From Agrobacterium vaccinii (GTDB lineage Bacteria > Pseudomonadota > Alphaproteobacteria > Rhizobiales > Rhizobiaceae), in contig NZ_CP054151.1 in assembly GCF_021310995.1 (NCBI RefSeq), forward strand, positions 434,001-498,000: 64,000 nt of DNA. Reading direction: 5' to 3'. A program made the position numbers and the translations under genes. This document shows, piece by piece, positions 25,826 through 35,217 of the stretch (its first letter is position 1; each line of letters opens with the position of its first letter). Below the pieces are notes generated by a model, which was given only the letters and a program-made list of their open reading frames with translations, was not told the origin of the DNA and ran no database searches.

Positions 25826-28093
25826 TCAAATAGGGATGGAATGGGTCGCTGCAAAGCGCAAAAGCACCTGACGCGTGCTTTCCACCGACTTGTTGTCATC
25901 CAGCGCCGCTTCCAGTTCCTCCGACAGCGCTGCCGCATCCAGCCCCAGCAGCATAGCTTTGACCGGGCCGATGGCGGTGGGCGACATGGAAATAGAGCGG
26001 AAGCCGAGGCCCATCAGTGCCATGGCAGAGAGCGGCTTGCTGGCCATCTCCCCGCACAGCGTGACCTGCGTGTTGTTGCGGGTACCGGCGCGGACGATGT
26101 CACGCAGGATGCGCAGGAAGGGCTTGCCGAGATTGTCGAAACGATCCGACACGCGGGCATTGCCGCGATCCACCGCCATGGTGAACTGGAACAGATCGTT
26201 CGAACCAACCGACACGAAATCGACTTCGGCCATCAGTTCGTCCAGCTGCCACATCAAAGAGGGCACTTCGAGCATGGCCCCGAATTGCAGCTTGCGCGGC
26301 AGGGAATGGCCGAATTTCGACAGGTGCTGCACTTCCTTTTGCAGCAGTTCCCGTGCAACGCGGATTTCCGCGACCTCGGTGATCATCGGCAGCATGATGC
26401 GCAATTCGGCACCTGAGGCAGCACGAAGAAGCGCGCGCAGCTGGGTGCGCATCAGGCCAGGACGGTCGAGCGACAGGCGAATGGCACGCCAGCCGAGAGC
26501 CGGGTTTTCCTCTTCCTGACCGCGCATATAGGACACGACCTTGTCGCCGCCGATATCAAGCGTGCGGAAAGTGACCGGCTTGCCTTTGGCGTTGCGCAGA
26601 ACGCTGCGATAAAAGGCTTCCTGCTCCTCGCCCTTAGGCATGTTGGAGGCGATCATGAACTGCAGTTCGGTGCGGAACAGGCCGATGCCATCAGCACCGG
26701 ATTCGTCCAACTGCGGCAGATCGACCAGAAGGCCCGCATTCATCTTGAGATCGACCCGCTGGCCGTCCTTGGTGACGGGTTCGACATCGCGCAGCGCCCG
26801 GAACTGTTCCTGACGCTTGGCGCGAAGACGGACTTTTTCCTCGTAGGCCCGCTGAAGATCCACAACGGGGCGCAAATGCACCTGCCCGTCGTCGCCATCG
26901 ATGATGATGGCGTCATTGTTTTCAGCCAGCGCCACGATGCCTGCGGCCTGGCCGATGATGGGAATGCCCATGGCACGTGCAACGATGACGACGTGGCTGG
27001 TGACAGCGCCGTCTTCCAGCACCAGCCCGCGCAGCTTTTCACGCGGATAATCCAAAAGCTCGGCAGCACCCATGGCACGGGCGAGAACGATGGCATCCGC
27101 CGGGAAATCTTCCTCAGGGCCGCGACCGCCATAGCCGATCAGCTGGCGCAGAAGGCGGTTGGCCAGATCGTCGAAATCGTGCATCCGCTCGCGCAGATAG
27201 GGATCGGTGAGGCGCATCATGCGCGCCTTGGTGTCGCTTTGAACCTTTTCGACAGCGGCTTCTGCCGTTAGTCCATTGCGAATAGCCTCTTCCATGCGAC
27301 GCACCCAGCCCTGGTCGTGGGCGAACATGCGGTAGGTTTCCAAGACTTCGCGGTGCTCGCCTTCCGTCGCCACGTCGCGGCGCTGGAGCATGTCATCGAT
27401 GGACAGGCGCAACGAACCGATGGCCTCCGCCAGGCGGCGGATTTCCATATCGGCGTCTTCGTTGAGGAGATTGGTGACGACGATTCGCGGATCATGCAGA
27501 ACGACATGGCCAAGGCCGATGCCTTCTCCATAGGCATCGCCATCGATGGAGACGGCCCGGGTCAGGTCCAGCTCCACACCGGGGCGTGTGATTTTCTTCA
27601 ATTCACCGCTCGCCACGATCTCCGCGATAAGCATCGCAGTTGTCTCAAGCGCTTCAACTTCATCCTCCCGGTATGTTCGGCTGGTCTTGTTCTGAACGAC
27701 AAGAACGCCAAGAGTGCGACCGGATCTCAAAATCGGCACACCGAGGAAGGAATGATAAATTTCTTCTCCCGTTTCAGGAAGATAGCGGAAAGCGGGGTGG
27801 GCCTGCGCATCGGAAAGATTGAGCGGCTGGGCGGATGCGGCGATGGTGCCGACAAGACCTTGCCCCATTTTCAGCTGGGCCAGATGGACTGCGTCTTTAT
27901 TGAGTCCTTCGGTGGCGTAAAGCTCCAGAACGCTGTCGGACCGCAGCACGTAGACGGAACACACTTCTGCGACCATGTTGCTGGCAATCTGCCGAACAAT
28001 CTGGTCGAGACGCTCCTGCGGCTCAAGATGCTCCGCCATCATTTCGCGAAGCCGCTTGAGGAGGACGCGTGGACCTGCGGAAAGGTCTCTCAT
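25826..28093 (-). CDS. ptsP: Phosphoenolpyruvate-protein phosphotransferase of the nitrogen PTS (EI-Ntr)
   Basis: 755 residues. An N-terminal GAF domain (about 15-165) is followed by the EI N-terminal domain with the phospho-histidine in TSHVVIVARAMGIP, then the PEP-binding TIM barrel with GIGLFRTELQFM and the CGEMAS motif. The GAF domain marks the PtsP/EI-Ntr branch, which senses glutamine and 2-oxoglutarate and phosphorylates NPr and EIIA-Ntr. Together they control nitrogen, carbon and potassium responses rather than sugar uptake. The neighbours lysC (upstream) and prfA (downstream) are the usual rhizobial order. Confidence 0.95.
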   Translation of the reverse strand: MRDLSAGPRVLLKRLREMMAEHLEPQERLDQIVRQIASNMVAEVCSVYVLRSDSVLELYATEGLNKDAVHLAQLKMGQGLVGTIAASAQPLNLSDAQAHPAFRYLPETGEEIYHSFLGVPILRSGRTLGVLVVQNKTSRTYREDEVEALETTAMLIAEIVASGELKKITRPGVELDLTRAVSIDGDAYGEGIGLGHVVLHDPRIVVTNLLNEDADMEIRRLAEAIGSLRLSIDDMLQRRDVATEGEHREVLETYRMFAHDQGWVRRMEEAIRNGLTAEAAVEKVQSDTKARMMRLTDPYLRERMHDFDDLANRLLRQLIGYGGRGPEEDFPADAIVLARAMGAAELLDYPREKLRGLVLEDGAVTSHVVIVARAMGIPIIGQAAGIVALAENNDAIIIDGDDGQVHLRPVVDLQRAYEEKVRLRAKRQEQFRALRDVEPVTKDGQRVDLKMNAGLLVDLPQLDESGADGIGLFRTELQFMIASNMPKGEEQEAFYRSVLRNAKGKPVTFRTLDIGGDKVVSYMRGQEEENPALGWRAIRLSLDRPGLMRTQLRALLRAASGAELRIMLPMITEVAEIRVARELLQKEVQHLSKFGHSLPRKLQFGAMLEVPSLMWQLDELMAEVDFVSVGSNDLFQFTMAVDRGNARVSDRFDNLGKPFLRILRDIVRAGTRNNTQVTLCGEMASKPLSAMALMGLGFRSISMSPTAIGPVKAMLLGLDAAALSEELEAALDDNKSVESTRQVLLRFAATHSIPI

Positions 28094-28256
28094 CGCGTGT
28101 GCTCCCTGATGTCTTCACATACGGACCGAGATGATCCGCATGGCAATCAATCAAAATCTATACCGCCTGCACAGCAAGCCGCAAGGCAGGGATGCACAGT
28201 CGACCTAACATCAGTCACGCCCAAAGAATCGGACGACGTGTATCGACGTTACAGAA

Positions 28257-29534
28257 TCAACTCTTATCCAGACCGTAAGCAGAATGCAAAGTACGAACTG
28301 CAAGTTCCGCATAGGCGCCATCAATAAGGATGGAAATCTTGATTTCCGACGTCGTGATGGCCTTGATGTTGATATTCTTCTCGGCCAAAGCCTTGAACGC
28401 GCTGGCAGCAACGCCTGCGTGGCTGCGCATGCCGATGCCGATGACCGATACCTTGGCAAGACCGGTCTCGTTCTGAACGACGTCAAAGCCGATCTGCGCC
28501 TTGTTGTCTTCCAGTACCTTGATGGCCTTGGGCATATCGCCTGATGGAACCGTAAACGTCATGTCGGTGCGCGAACCATCTTCCGAGATGTTCTGCACGA
28601 TCATGTCCACATTGATGTGGGATTCGGCCAGCGGGCCGAAAATGGCGGCGGACACACCCGGCCGGTCCGACAGGCGGCGCAGCGAGATTTGTGCTTCATC
28701 CTTGGCATAGGCGATGCCGGTTACGACTTCCTGTTCCACGATTTCTTCCTCGTCACAAATCAAAGTACCGGGCGGATCGATAAGGTCACCCATGCCCGGC
28801 GCATCGGGATCCTCGAAACTGGAGCGCACGAAGGTCCGAACCTTGTGCACCATGGCAAGCTCCACCGAGCGAACCTGCAAGACCTTTGCGCCCAAGGATG
28901 CCATTTCGAGCATTTCCTCGAAGGCGACCTTCTTGAGGCGGCGGGCCTTGGGCACGATGCGCGGATCGGTGGTATAGACGCCATCGACATCGGTGTAGAT
29001 ATCGCAGCGGTCCGCCTTGACGGCAGCGGCAATGGCAACGGCAGACGTATCGGAACCGCCGCGACCGAGCGTGGCAATGCGGTTGTCCGGGCCCAAGCCC
29101 TGAAAGCCGGCAACGACGGCCACCTGACCCTCGCCCATGCGGCGAACGATATCGGAACCGTCAATATCCAGAATGCGGGCGGCGCCATGGGCGTTATCGG
29201 TGCGGATGGGGATCTGCCAGCCCTGCCAGGAACGGGCATTGATGCCCATGGACTGCAAGGCAATGGCCAGAAGACCAGACGTAACCTGCTCGCCCGACGC
29301 GACGATGGCGTCATACTCGCGCGCATCGTAGAACGAGGTTTCCTTGGAGCCCGCCACTTTCGGCGTGTTCTGAACCCAGTCCACCAGCTCGTTGGTCTTG
29401 CCGGACATGGCGGAGACGACAACCGCCACCTCGTGACCGGCATCCACTTCACGTTTCACATGCCGGGCGACATTATGAATGCGTTCGAGATTTGCGACGG
29501 ACGTGCCGCCGAATTTCATGACAATGCGAGCCAT
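28257..29534 (-). CDS. lysC: Aspartate kinase
   Basis: 425 residues. The start MARIVMKFGGTSVAN carries the kinase KFGGTS motif; the earlier in-frame start at 29585 would add a non-conserved leader and is rejected. Further kinase motifs GRGGSDTSAVA and TDVDGVYTTDP are present, with two C-terminal ACT domains (about 265-425) that bind lysine and threonine for feedback control. It makes aspartyl phosphate, the first step toward lysine, methionine, threonine and diaminopimelate. No leader attenuator was recognised in the 355 bases upstream. Confidence 0.96.
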   Translation of the reverse strand: MARIVMKFGGTSVANLERIHNVARHVKREVDAGHEVAVVVSAMSGKTNELVDWVQNTPKVAGSKETSFYDAREYDAIVASGEQVTSGLLAIALQSMGINARSWQGWQIPIRTDNAHGAARILDIDGSDIVRRMGEGQVAVVAGFQGLGPDNRIATLGRGGSDTSAVAIAAAVKADRCDIYTDVDGVYTTDPRIVPKARRLKKVAFEEMLEMASLGAKVLQVRSVELAMVHKVRTFVRSSFEDPDAPGMGDLIDPPGTLICDEEEIVEQEVVTGIAYAKDEAQISLRRLSDRPGVSAAIFGPLAESHINVDMIVQNISEDGSRTDMTFTVPSGDMPKAIKVLEDNKAQIGFDVVQNETGLAKVSVIGIGMRSHAGVAASAFKALAEKNINIKAITTSEIKISILIDGAYAELAVRTLHSAYGLDKS

Positions 29535-29889
29535 AGTTGACCAGTACCATCCCATTTTGCCGCCCAACATGGCGGACAAGAGCACAACCCAGTCGGCACC
29601 TTCCCAAAAAAGGGCCTCAAGTTGCGGGTCTCATAGCGAAAAGGCATGGTCCACGCAATGCCGTTTATGAACCATGCGGTACGCCTTTTTCGGCGTGACG
29701 GGCCTGACCAGCAGCGAATGCGGGTGACGAGCGTACCGCTTTGGTCTGTACAAACGCGCGCATTCACAGTATGAGCGCGTCAATTCAACTGGCTGAATGG
29801 CCGAAATGGCCGGTATCGGCTGCTTTATAACCCTTATGATCTAATGGTTTCGAGCGGATGCAGGCAGCCCAATATCCGAAAGACGGTAG
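29535..29889. other. Divergent intergenic region between lysC and the DEAD-box gene
   Basis: 355 bases that must hold both promoters. Short inverted repeats occur (for example GGTACGCC near 29691 and GCGTACC near 29730; GCCGAAATGGCCGG near 29801). No coding frame, EcfG or sigma-54 element was found. Confidence 0.5.
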
Positions 29890-31746
29890 ATGACAGAAAC
29901 CCAGGGTATCGCCCCGGCGATTGCACAGGCGTTGGAAAAACGCGGCTATAATGATTTGACCCCCGTGCAGAAGGCCATGCTTGCGCCTGAACTGGACGGA
30001 CAGGACGCGCTGGTTTCCGCCCAGACGGGCTCTGGCAAGACCGTTGCCTTCGGCATGGCCATTGCCCCGACGCTGTTGCAGAAGAATGGCCGCTTTGGCC
30101 AGGCCGGCGCGCCACTCGGCATCGCCATTGCCCCGACCCGCGAACTTGCCATGCAGGTGATGCGCGAGCTGGAATGGCTCTATGAATTCACCGGCGTTTC
30201 CATTGCGTCCTGCGTTGGCGGCATGGATATCCGCGCCGAGCGCCGTGCGCTGGAGCGCGGTGCCCATATCATCGTCGGCACACCGGGTCGTCTTTGCGAC
30301 CACATCAAGCGCAAGGCGCTGGACCTGTCTTCCATTCGCGCCGTGGTGCTGGATGAGGCCGACGAAATGCTCGACCTTGGTTTCCGCGAAGATCTGGAAT
30401 TCATTCTCGAAGAATCGCCTGCCGAGCGCCGCACGTTAATGTTTTCGGCGACGGTTTCGCGCAGCATCGCCAAGCTTGCCGAAAGCTATCAGAAGAATGC
30501 CGTGCGCGTTGCAACGACATCCGAGCAGAAGCAGCACGTCGATATTGAATACCGCGCCATGGTGGTTTCGCCTTCCGACCGCGAAAACGCAATCATCAAT
30601 GCGCTGCGCTTTTATGAAGCCCGCAATGCCATCGTGTTCTGCTCCACCCGCGCCGCCGTCAACCACCTGACCGCGCGCCTCAACAATCGCGGTTTCTCCG
30701 TTGTGGCTCTCTCGGGCGAGTTGAGCCAGAACGAGCGCACACACGCTTTGCAGGCCATGCGTGACGGTCGCGCCCGCGTTTGCGTGGCAACCGACGTTGC
30801 CGCACGTGGTATCGACTTGCCGGGTCTCGAACTCGTCATCCATGCCGATCTGCCGACCAACTCCGATACGCTTCTGCACCGTTCGGGCCGTACCGGCCGT
30901 GCCGGACAGAAGGGCATCAGCGCTATCATCGTGCCCATGAGCCAGCGTCGCAAAGCTGAACGCCTTCTGGAAGGCGCCAAGGTCAGCCCGGCCTGGGTTC
31001 GCCCGCCATCTGCCGAGGAAATCACCCAGCGGGATGGCGAACGTCTGCTGGCGGATGCTTCGCTGACGGAAAACGTCAATGATGACGAGCGCGATTTTGT
31101 CGCCAAGCTTCTGGAGCAGCACGGTGCCGAAAAGGTCGCTGCTGCTTTCGTGCGTCTCTATCACTCGGGCCGTTCCGCACCGGAGGACATTGCCGAGGTT
31201 TCGATTGATGGCGCCCGCAAGCCACGTCGCGACGGTTTCGAGACAGTTGAAAACAACGAACCACGCCGAGACCGTTCCGACTTTTCCGACAGCGGCTGGT
31301 TTACGCTGTCCGTGGGCCGCAAGCAGAATGCCGAGCCACGCTGGCTGATCCCCATGCTGTGCCGCTTCGGCAAGCTGACGCGTCAGGATATCGGCGCGAT
31401 CCGCATGCAGCAGACCGAGACCTATGTGGAACTGGCCGCTGATGCGGTGGACCGTTTCACCTCGGCACTTGGCAAGGACATGATGCTTGAAAAGGGCATC
31501 CGCGTCCAAGCCATGGAAGGCAAACCCGAAATGACGGGCGTTGCCCGCGAAGATACGCGCCCACCGAGAGCCCAGAAGAAATACGTGAAGTCCGACCAGG
31601 CGAGCGCACGCCCTGGCGACGACAAGCCTTGGAAGAAGAAGGCCAAGCCTGCGGGTGACCATTCTAGTGGCGGCAAGCCTTCGAAATTCGAAGGCAAGAA
31701 AGACAAGCCTTTCGAAAAGCGCGGGCCGAAGAAGCAGGATCGATAA
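29890..31746 (+). CDS. DEAD-box RNA helicase with C-terminal DbpA-type RNA-binding domain
   Basis: 618 residues. Q motif YNDLTPVQ, Walker A AQTGSGKT (44-51), PTREL, GTPGR, DEAD (in VVLDEADEML), SAT, and the helicase C-terminal motifs ATDVAARGID and HRSGRTGRAG. Residues about 455-525 form a DbpA/CsdA-type RNA-binding domain (GWFTLSVGRK; LIPMLCRFG), followed by a Lys/Pro/Gly-rich basic tail. This is the DeaD/CsdA layout, acting in ribosome assembly and cold-time mRNA remodelling. It is divergent from lysC, and a bidirectional terminator follows. Confidence 0.92.
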   Translation: MTETQGIAPAIAQALEKRGYNDLTPVQKAMLAPELDGQDALVSAQTGSGKTVAFGMAIAPTLLQKNGRFGQAGAPLGIAIAPTRELAMQVMRELEWLYEFTGVSIASCVGGMDIRAERRALERGAHIIVGTPGRLCDHIKRKALDLSSIRAVVLDEADEMLDLGFREDLEFILEESPAERRTLMFSATVSRSIAKLAESYQKNAVRVATTSEQKQHVDIEYRAMVVSPSDRENAIINALRFYEARNAIVFCSTRAAVNHLTARLNNRGFSVVALSGELSQNERTHALQAMRDGRARVCVATDVAARGIDLPGLELVIHADLPTNSDTLLHRSGRTGRAGQKGISAIIVPMSQRRKAERLLEGAKVSPAWVRPPSAEEITQRDGERLLADASLTENVNDDERDFVAKLLEQHGAEKVAAAFVRLYHSGRSAPEDIAEVSIDGARKPRRDGFETVENNEPRRDRSDFSDSGWFTLSVGRKQNAEPRWLIPMLCRFGKLTRQDIGAIRMQQTETYVELAADAVDRFTSALGKDMMLEKGIRVQAMEGKPEMTGVAREDTRPPRAQKKYVKSDQASARPGDDKPWKKKAKPAGDHSSGGKPSKFEGKKDKPFEKRGPKKQDR

Positions 31747-31749
31747 TAA

Positions 31750-31779
31750 AAAAACCGGCGGAAATTTCCGCCGGTTTTT
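31750..31779. terminator. Bidirectional terminator, 30-base perfect palindrome
   Basis: Arms 31750-31764 and 31765-31779 are exact reverse complements (AAAAACCGGCGGAAA and its partner) with T-runs on both strands. It ends the DEAD-box gene (plus) and the SH3-domain gene (minus), whose stops are about 50 bases apart. Confidence 0.88.
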
Positions 31780-31798
31780 GTCTGTTATCGAAACCCAA

Positions 31799-32632
31799 TT
31801 AACGGGTTGGGCAGCCTGGCGTGCCGATGATGCAGCCGAATTCCTGACCCTGCTGAGGAGGCGGTGGCGGACGATTTCCATCGGGACGGCGGCGACCCTC
31901 ATCGTTCTGGCGACGGTCGTTCTGGTTCTGGCTCCAGTCGCGGTTGCGATCACGATTTTCGTCGCGGTTCACATCCCGGTCTCTGTTACCATCGCGGCCA
32001 CGATTGTCGTTATCCCAGCGCGGGCGTTCGTTGCGGTCGCCATCACGGTCACGCATCGGTGAGCGTTGACGGTCGTTCTGGTTCCAGTCGCCGTGACGCT
32101 GTTCCCAACGACCATCGTTCGGACCCCGGTCACGGCGGTCATCACGACCGCGATCGTCGCGCCAGTCGTCACGCGGACGCGGGCGGTTGAAATCACCGCG
32201 TGGTGGGGGTGCATTCCAATAACCGCCGGATGGACGGCGCCAGCGGTCACGCTCGCGGTAGAAATCGCGGTCGCGGTAGTTCTGGTCCCAATAGCGTCCG
32301 GCTTCGAAGGTAATGATCGGCACGCCGAGATCACGATAATAGCGCGGCTCTACATAGACGCGGTTCTGGCGATAGATGGCCTGAACGTAACGGCCGGCAA
32401 CCCAGCCACGACCATAGCTGAACGACACATCGCACCACGGCGTATCCGACAGGCAGCCGTGAATGGTCAGCGGCGCTCCATTGGGAATGACGACCACGGC
32501 AGGATAGGCCGTGCTGGGTCCGGACCGCATGTTGACGTTGGCCGTGGAAAAGCCCTGCGTCGCCGCTTGCGCCAGCGCCGGGGCGGTTACCAGCGCAAGA
32601 AGCGCAAGGGCACCAAACAGTTTCTTCTTCAC
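31799..32632 (-). CDS. Secreted SH3-domain protein with Arg/Asp/Asn-rich tail
   Basis: 277 residues. A signal peptide (MKKKLFGALALLALVTAPALAQA) is cleaved near residue 23. A bacterial SH3 domain (about 28-90) follows, with NVNMRSGPSTAYPAVVVIPNG and GWVAGRYVQA. The tail (about 120-255) is built of RDR, DRR, NRD units and ends in PPPPPQQG before two cysteines (CIIGTPGC). SH3_3 domains bind peptidoglycan or metal-containing ligands; the charged tail is probably disordered in the periplasm. An exact EcfG-type promoter 89 bases upstream suggests stress induction. Confidence 0.85.
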   Translation of the reverse strand: MKKKLFGALALLALVTAPALAQAATQGFSTANVNMRSGPSTAYPAVVVIPNGAPLTIHGCLSDTPWCDVSFSYGRGWVAGRYVQAIYRQNRVYVEPRYYRDLGVPIITFEAGRYWDQNYRDRDFYRERDRWRRPSGGYWNAPPPRGDFNRPRPRDDWRDDRGRDDRRDRGPNDGRWEQRHGDWNQNDRQRSPMRDRDGDRNERPRWDNDNRGRDGNRDRDVNRDENRDRNRDWSQNQNDRRQNDEGRRRPDGNRPPPPPQQGQEFGCIIGTPGCPTR

Positions 32633-32720
32633 TTTTATTCTCCCTCAAGCAAAGGCTTGGCCGCCGAAATCGGCATTGAACATTTTTAGAGATACGCGCC
32701 TGATGATGAACGCAGCATGA

Positions 32721-32746
32721 AACGAAAATCCCCCGATTTCAGTTCC
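32721..32746 (-). promoter_or_regulatory. EcfG-type promoter of the SH3-domain gene
   Basis: Read on the minus strand: GGAAC, 17 bases, CGTT, within the EcfG/RpoE2 consensus (16 or 17 spacer). The -10 box is 89 bases before the SH3 gene start, with no gene between. Confidence 0.6.
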
Positions 32747-32853
32747 TTGCGGCAATCGATTGCGGCAGGCCCAGCCGTGACTTTACGCACCGCCCCTTGA
32801 CTTCATGGGGCAATCATCCGACTTCAGGAGTGTACACAGGATGGAGAAGCACC

Positions 32854-33600
32854 ATGAGCGAAGCCACGAAAACGACCGTCGACCAGAGCGAGGTAGACCG
32901 TTTCTCCGCCATGGCTGCCGAGTGGTGGAGCCCGACCGGCAAGTTTCGGCCACTGCACAAGTTCAATCCCGTCCGCCTGGAATATATCCGCAACCGCGCC
33001 TGCGAGAATTTTGGTCGCGACCCCAAGGCGCACCGCCCTCTGGAGGGCTTGCGCGTTCTCGATATCGGTTGCGGTGGCGGCCTGCTATCCGAGCCGATGG
33101 CGCGCATGGGCGCTGATGTGGTGGGGGCCGATCCCTCCGAAAAGAACATCGGCATCGCATCCACCCACGCCCGGAAAAACAATGTTTCCGTGGATTACCG
33201 CGCCGTGACCGCCGAACAGTTGCTGGCGGCGGGTGAGACATTCGACATCGTTCTCAACATGGAAGTGGTGGAGCATGTGGCCGATGTCGATCTGTTCGTC
33301 ACCACCTGCGCAAAGATGGTACGTCCCGGCGGGCTGATGTTCGCAGCTACGATCAATCGGACGCTGAAGGCCCGTGCGCTGGCGATTTTCGCTGCTGAAA
33401 ATGTGTTGCGCTGGCTGCCACGCGGCACGCACCAATATGAAAAACTGGTACGCCCGGACGAACTGGAAAAGCCGATCCTTGCCGATGGCATGAGCATCAT
33501 CCACCGCACAGGCGTCTTCTACAACATGTTGCAGGACCGCTGGAACCTGTCATCGGACATGGAAGTCAATTACATGGTGTTGGCAAAACGTCCGTCTTAA
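32854..33600 (+). CDS. ubiG: Ubiquinone biosynthesis O-methyltransferase
   Basis: 248 residues from an ATG with GGAG upstream; the in-frame start at 32797 adds a non-conserved 19-residue leader. UbiG markers: [19 protein letters not shown] at the N-terminus, SAM motif [22 protein letters not shown], and NMEVVEHV. It methylates both hydroxyl positions in the ubiquinone ring. Its stop overlaps the stop of the convergent DUF1178 gene by 4 bases. Confidence 0.94.
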   Translation: MSEATKTTVDQSEVDRFSAMAAEWWSPTGKFRPLHKFNPVRLEYIRNRACENFGRDPKAHRPLEGLRVLDIGCGGGLLSEPMARMGADVVGADPSEKNIGIASTHARKNNVSVDYRAVTAEQLLAAGETFDIVLNMEVVEHVADVDLFVTTCAKMVRPGGLMFAATINRTLKARALAIFAAENVLRWLPRGTHQYEKLVRPDELEKPILADGMSIIHRTGVFYNMLQDRWNLSSDMEVNYMVLAKRPS

Positions 33601-34025
33601 TTAACGTCGTCAGGCAGGACGGGAAGCGGCGCGACCGCGATCCCCTCCTCGATCAAAGCTTTTGCTTCCTGCGGAGAGGCCTGCCCGATAATGCCACGGG
33701 CTTCGGCCTCGCCGTAATGGATCTTGCGAGCTTCCTCGGGAAACTTTTCACCGACATCATCGGTGTTCGCACGGATCGTTGCCAAGGTTTCCTTGATCTT
33801 GGCGAAGGCCTGGGCTTGCGCCGCATCGAGTGCCAGCGTTCGTGTGGCCTCCTTCTCGCGCGCTGTCGAGACCGACGGTGCCATCAGCATCTTGGTGACA
33901 TCCGCGGAATTGCAGACCGGGCACGTCACGAGACCGCGTGCGCGCTGATTGTCATAATCGGCGCTACTGGAAAACCAGCCCTCGAACTCATGGGCTTTTT
34001 CGCAATGGAGCGAGTAGCGGATCAC
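33597..34025 (-). CDS. DUF1178 family protein
   Basis: 142 residues. The N-terminal [18 protein letters not shown] and a CPVC pair ([10 protein letters not shown]) match DUF1178, a small proteobacterial family with a likely zinc-ribbon N-terminus. Function unknown. Its start overlaps the nitrilase-family stop by 4 bases, so the genes are translationally coupled. Confidence 0.88.
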   Translation of the reverse strand: MIRYSLHCEKAHEFEGWFSSSADYDNQRARGLVTCPVCNSADVTKMLMAPSVSTAREKEATRTLALDAAQAQAFAKIKETLATIRANTDDVGEKFPEEARKIHYGEAEARGIIGQASPQEAKALIEEGIAVAPLPVLPDDVN

Positions 34026-34882
34026 TGGGCGGCGCCCATGGCAGCCGAGGTGCTGCCAACCCTATCGAGCGTGAAATCACGCGCATTTTTCAGGTTGGGG
34101 ATTTTTGCCCGTGCGGCGGGCACAGCTGAGGGATCGATATCCGCATAGATGATCTCCTCACCGCTGCCACCGGCGACGGCGAGAACCTTGCCCCAGGGAT
34201 CGACGATCATGGAATGGCCAAATGTTTCGCGACCATCTTCATGCGTGCCACCCTGTGCTGCGGCGATGAGGAAGGCACCGTTTTCGATGGCGCGGGCACG
34301 CAGGAGAATTTCCCAGTGCGCCTCGCCCGTCTGATGAGTAAAGGCGGCGGGAACGGTCAGAACCTGTGCGCCAGCGACAGCTTCTGTGCGGAACAGCGCC
34401 GGAAAACGGACATCGTAGCAGATAGCAAAGCCGAATGTGGCAAGCGGCAGTTCCGCGATGCGTGCATCTTTGCCGGGCTCATAGGCCGAGCTTTCCCGCC
34501 AGCTTTCGCCATTGTCGAGATCGACATCGAACATGTGGATCTTGTCATAGGTGCAGATGCGCTCTCCATCAGGCGCAAACAGAAAGCCGCGATTGGCGAT
34601 CTTGCCGTCTGGACGGGCGATGGCGGTGGAGCCGACATGGACATAGATGCCGAGTTCGCGCGCAAGCTTGGCGGCCGTCAGAACAACGATGTCGCCCTTC
34701 TCGTCTTTCAGCGACGCACGCAGGGCATCCCGATCCTTCTGGATCGCGCCAGTCATCTCCGGCGTCTGCACGTAGACGGCGCCCTGCCCTGCCGCCTCGC
34801 GAACGAGCCGCTCCATTGTTGTGGCGTTCGTTCTCGGGTCAACGCCCGAGCACATCTGGATGGCAGCGGCCTTGAAGCTCAT
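34022..34882 (-). CDS. Carbon-nitrogen hydrolase (nitrilase superfamily, Nit1/omega-amidase-like)
   Basis: 286 residues from an ATG at 34882 (MSFKAAAIQMCSG); an ATG at 34897 adds five residues. The catalytic triad is visible: Glu in TPEMTG, Lys in YDKIHMFDV, Cys in ICYDVRFP. The motif set resembles Nit1-type enzymes that hydrolyse deaminated glutathione or related omega-amides. It sits between grxC and DUF1178 in one minus-strand unit, and the glutaredoxin neighbour suits a glutathione repair role (inference). Confidence 0.88.
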   Translation of the reverse strand: MSFKAAAIQMCSGVDPRTNATTMERLVREAAGQGAVYVQTPEMTGAIQKDRDALRASLKDEKGDIVVLTAAKLARELGIYVHVGSTAIARPDGKIANRGFLFAPDGERICTYDKIHMFDVDLDNGESWRESSAYEPGKDARIAELPLATFGFAICYDVRFPALFRTEAVAGAQVLTVPAAFTHQTGEAHWEILLRARAIENGAFLIAAAQGGTHEDGRETFGHSMIVDPWGKVLAVAGGSGEEIIYADIDPSAVPAARAKIPNLKNARDFTLDRVGSTSAAMGAAQ

Positions 34883-34918
34883 TTTTTCGTTCCCCATTTC
34901 GTCGTCTTCTCGTCGATC

Positions 34919-35173
34919 TCAGGCTGCCAGCAGCGCGTCCAGCTTGCCATCGCGGTCCAGCGCGTGTAGATCGTCACAACCGCCGACATGCTTGTCGCCA
35001 ATGAAGATTTGCGGAAACGTGTTGCGGCCGGATTTGTCCATCATTTCCTGACGGTAATCGGGATTTGTGGTGGCGTTGTACTCGGTGAACGCGACGCCCT
35101 TGCTTTCCAAAAGAGACTTGGCGCGGGCACAGAAACCACAAAAATCGCGCGTGTAAATCGTAACGGATGCCAT
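34919..35173 (-). CDS. grxC: Glutaredoxin 3
   Basis: 84 residues, full length for a class I glutaredoxin. The active site is CGFC (E. coli Grx3 has CPYC), with the conserved TFPQIFIGDKHVGGCDDL (TVP-type cis-proline and GG) glutathione-binding elements. It reduces disulfides and mixed glutathione disulfides in the cytosol. It lies in the comF-grxC-nitrilase-DUF1178 unit. Confidence 0.93.
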   Translation of the reverse strand: MASVTIYTRDFCGFCARAKSLLESKGVAFTEYNATTNPDYRQEMMDKSGRNTFPQIFIGDKHVGGCDDLHALDRDGKLDALLAA

Positions 35174-35217
35174 TTCTTCGAACCCTCGCAGTGTCAGCCA
35201 GACCTATCTCTGACCTG

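Noticed and set aside
30436..31953. Minus-strand open frame of about 505 codons
   Set aside because: It is antisense to the DEAD-box helicase gene and has no recognisable domain or start signal.
31850..32270. Repetitive Arg/Asp-rich codons in the SH3-domain gene as a CRISPR-like array
   Set aside because: Units are irregular, in frame and without spacers; they are low-complexity coding sequence.
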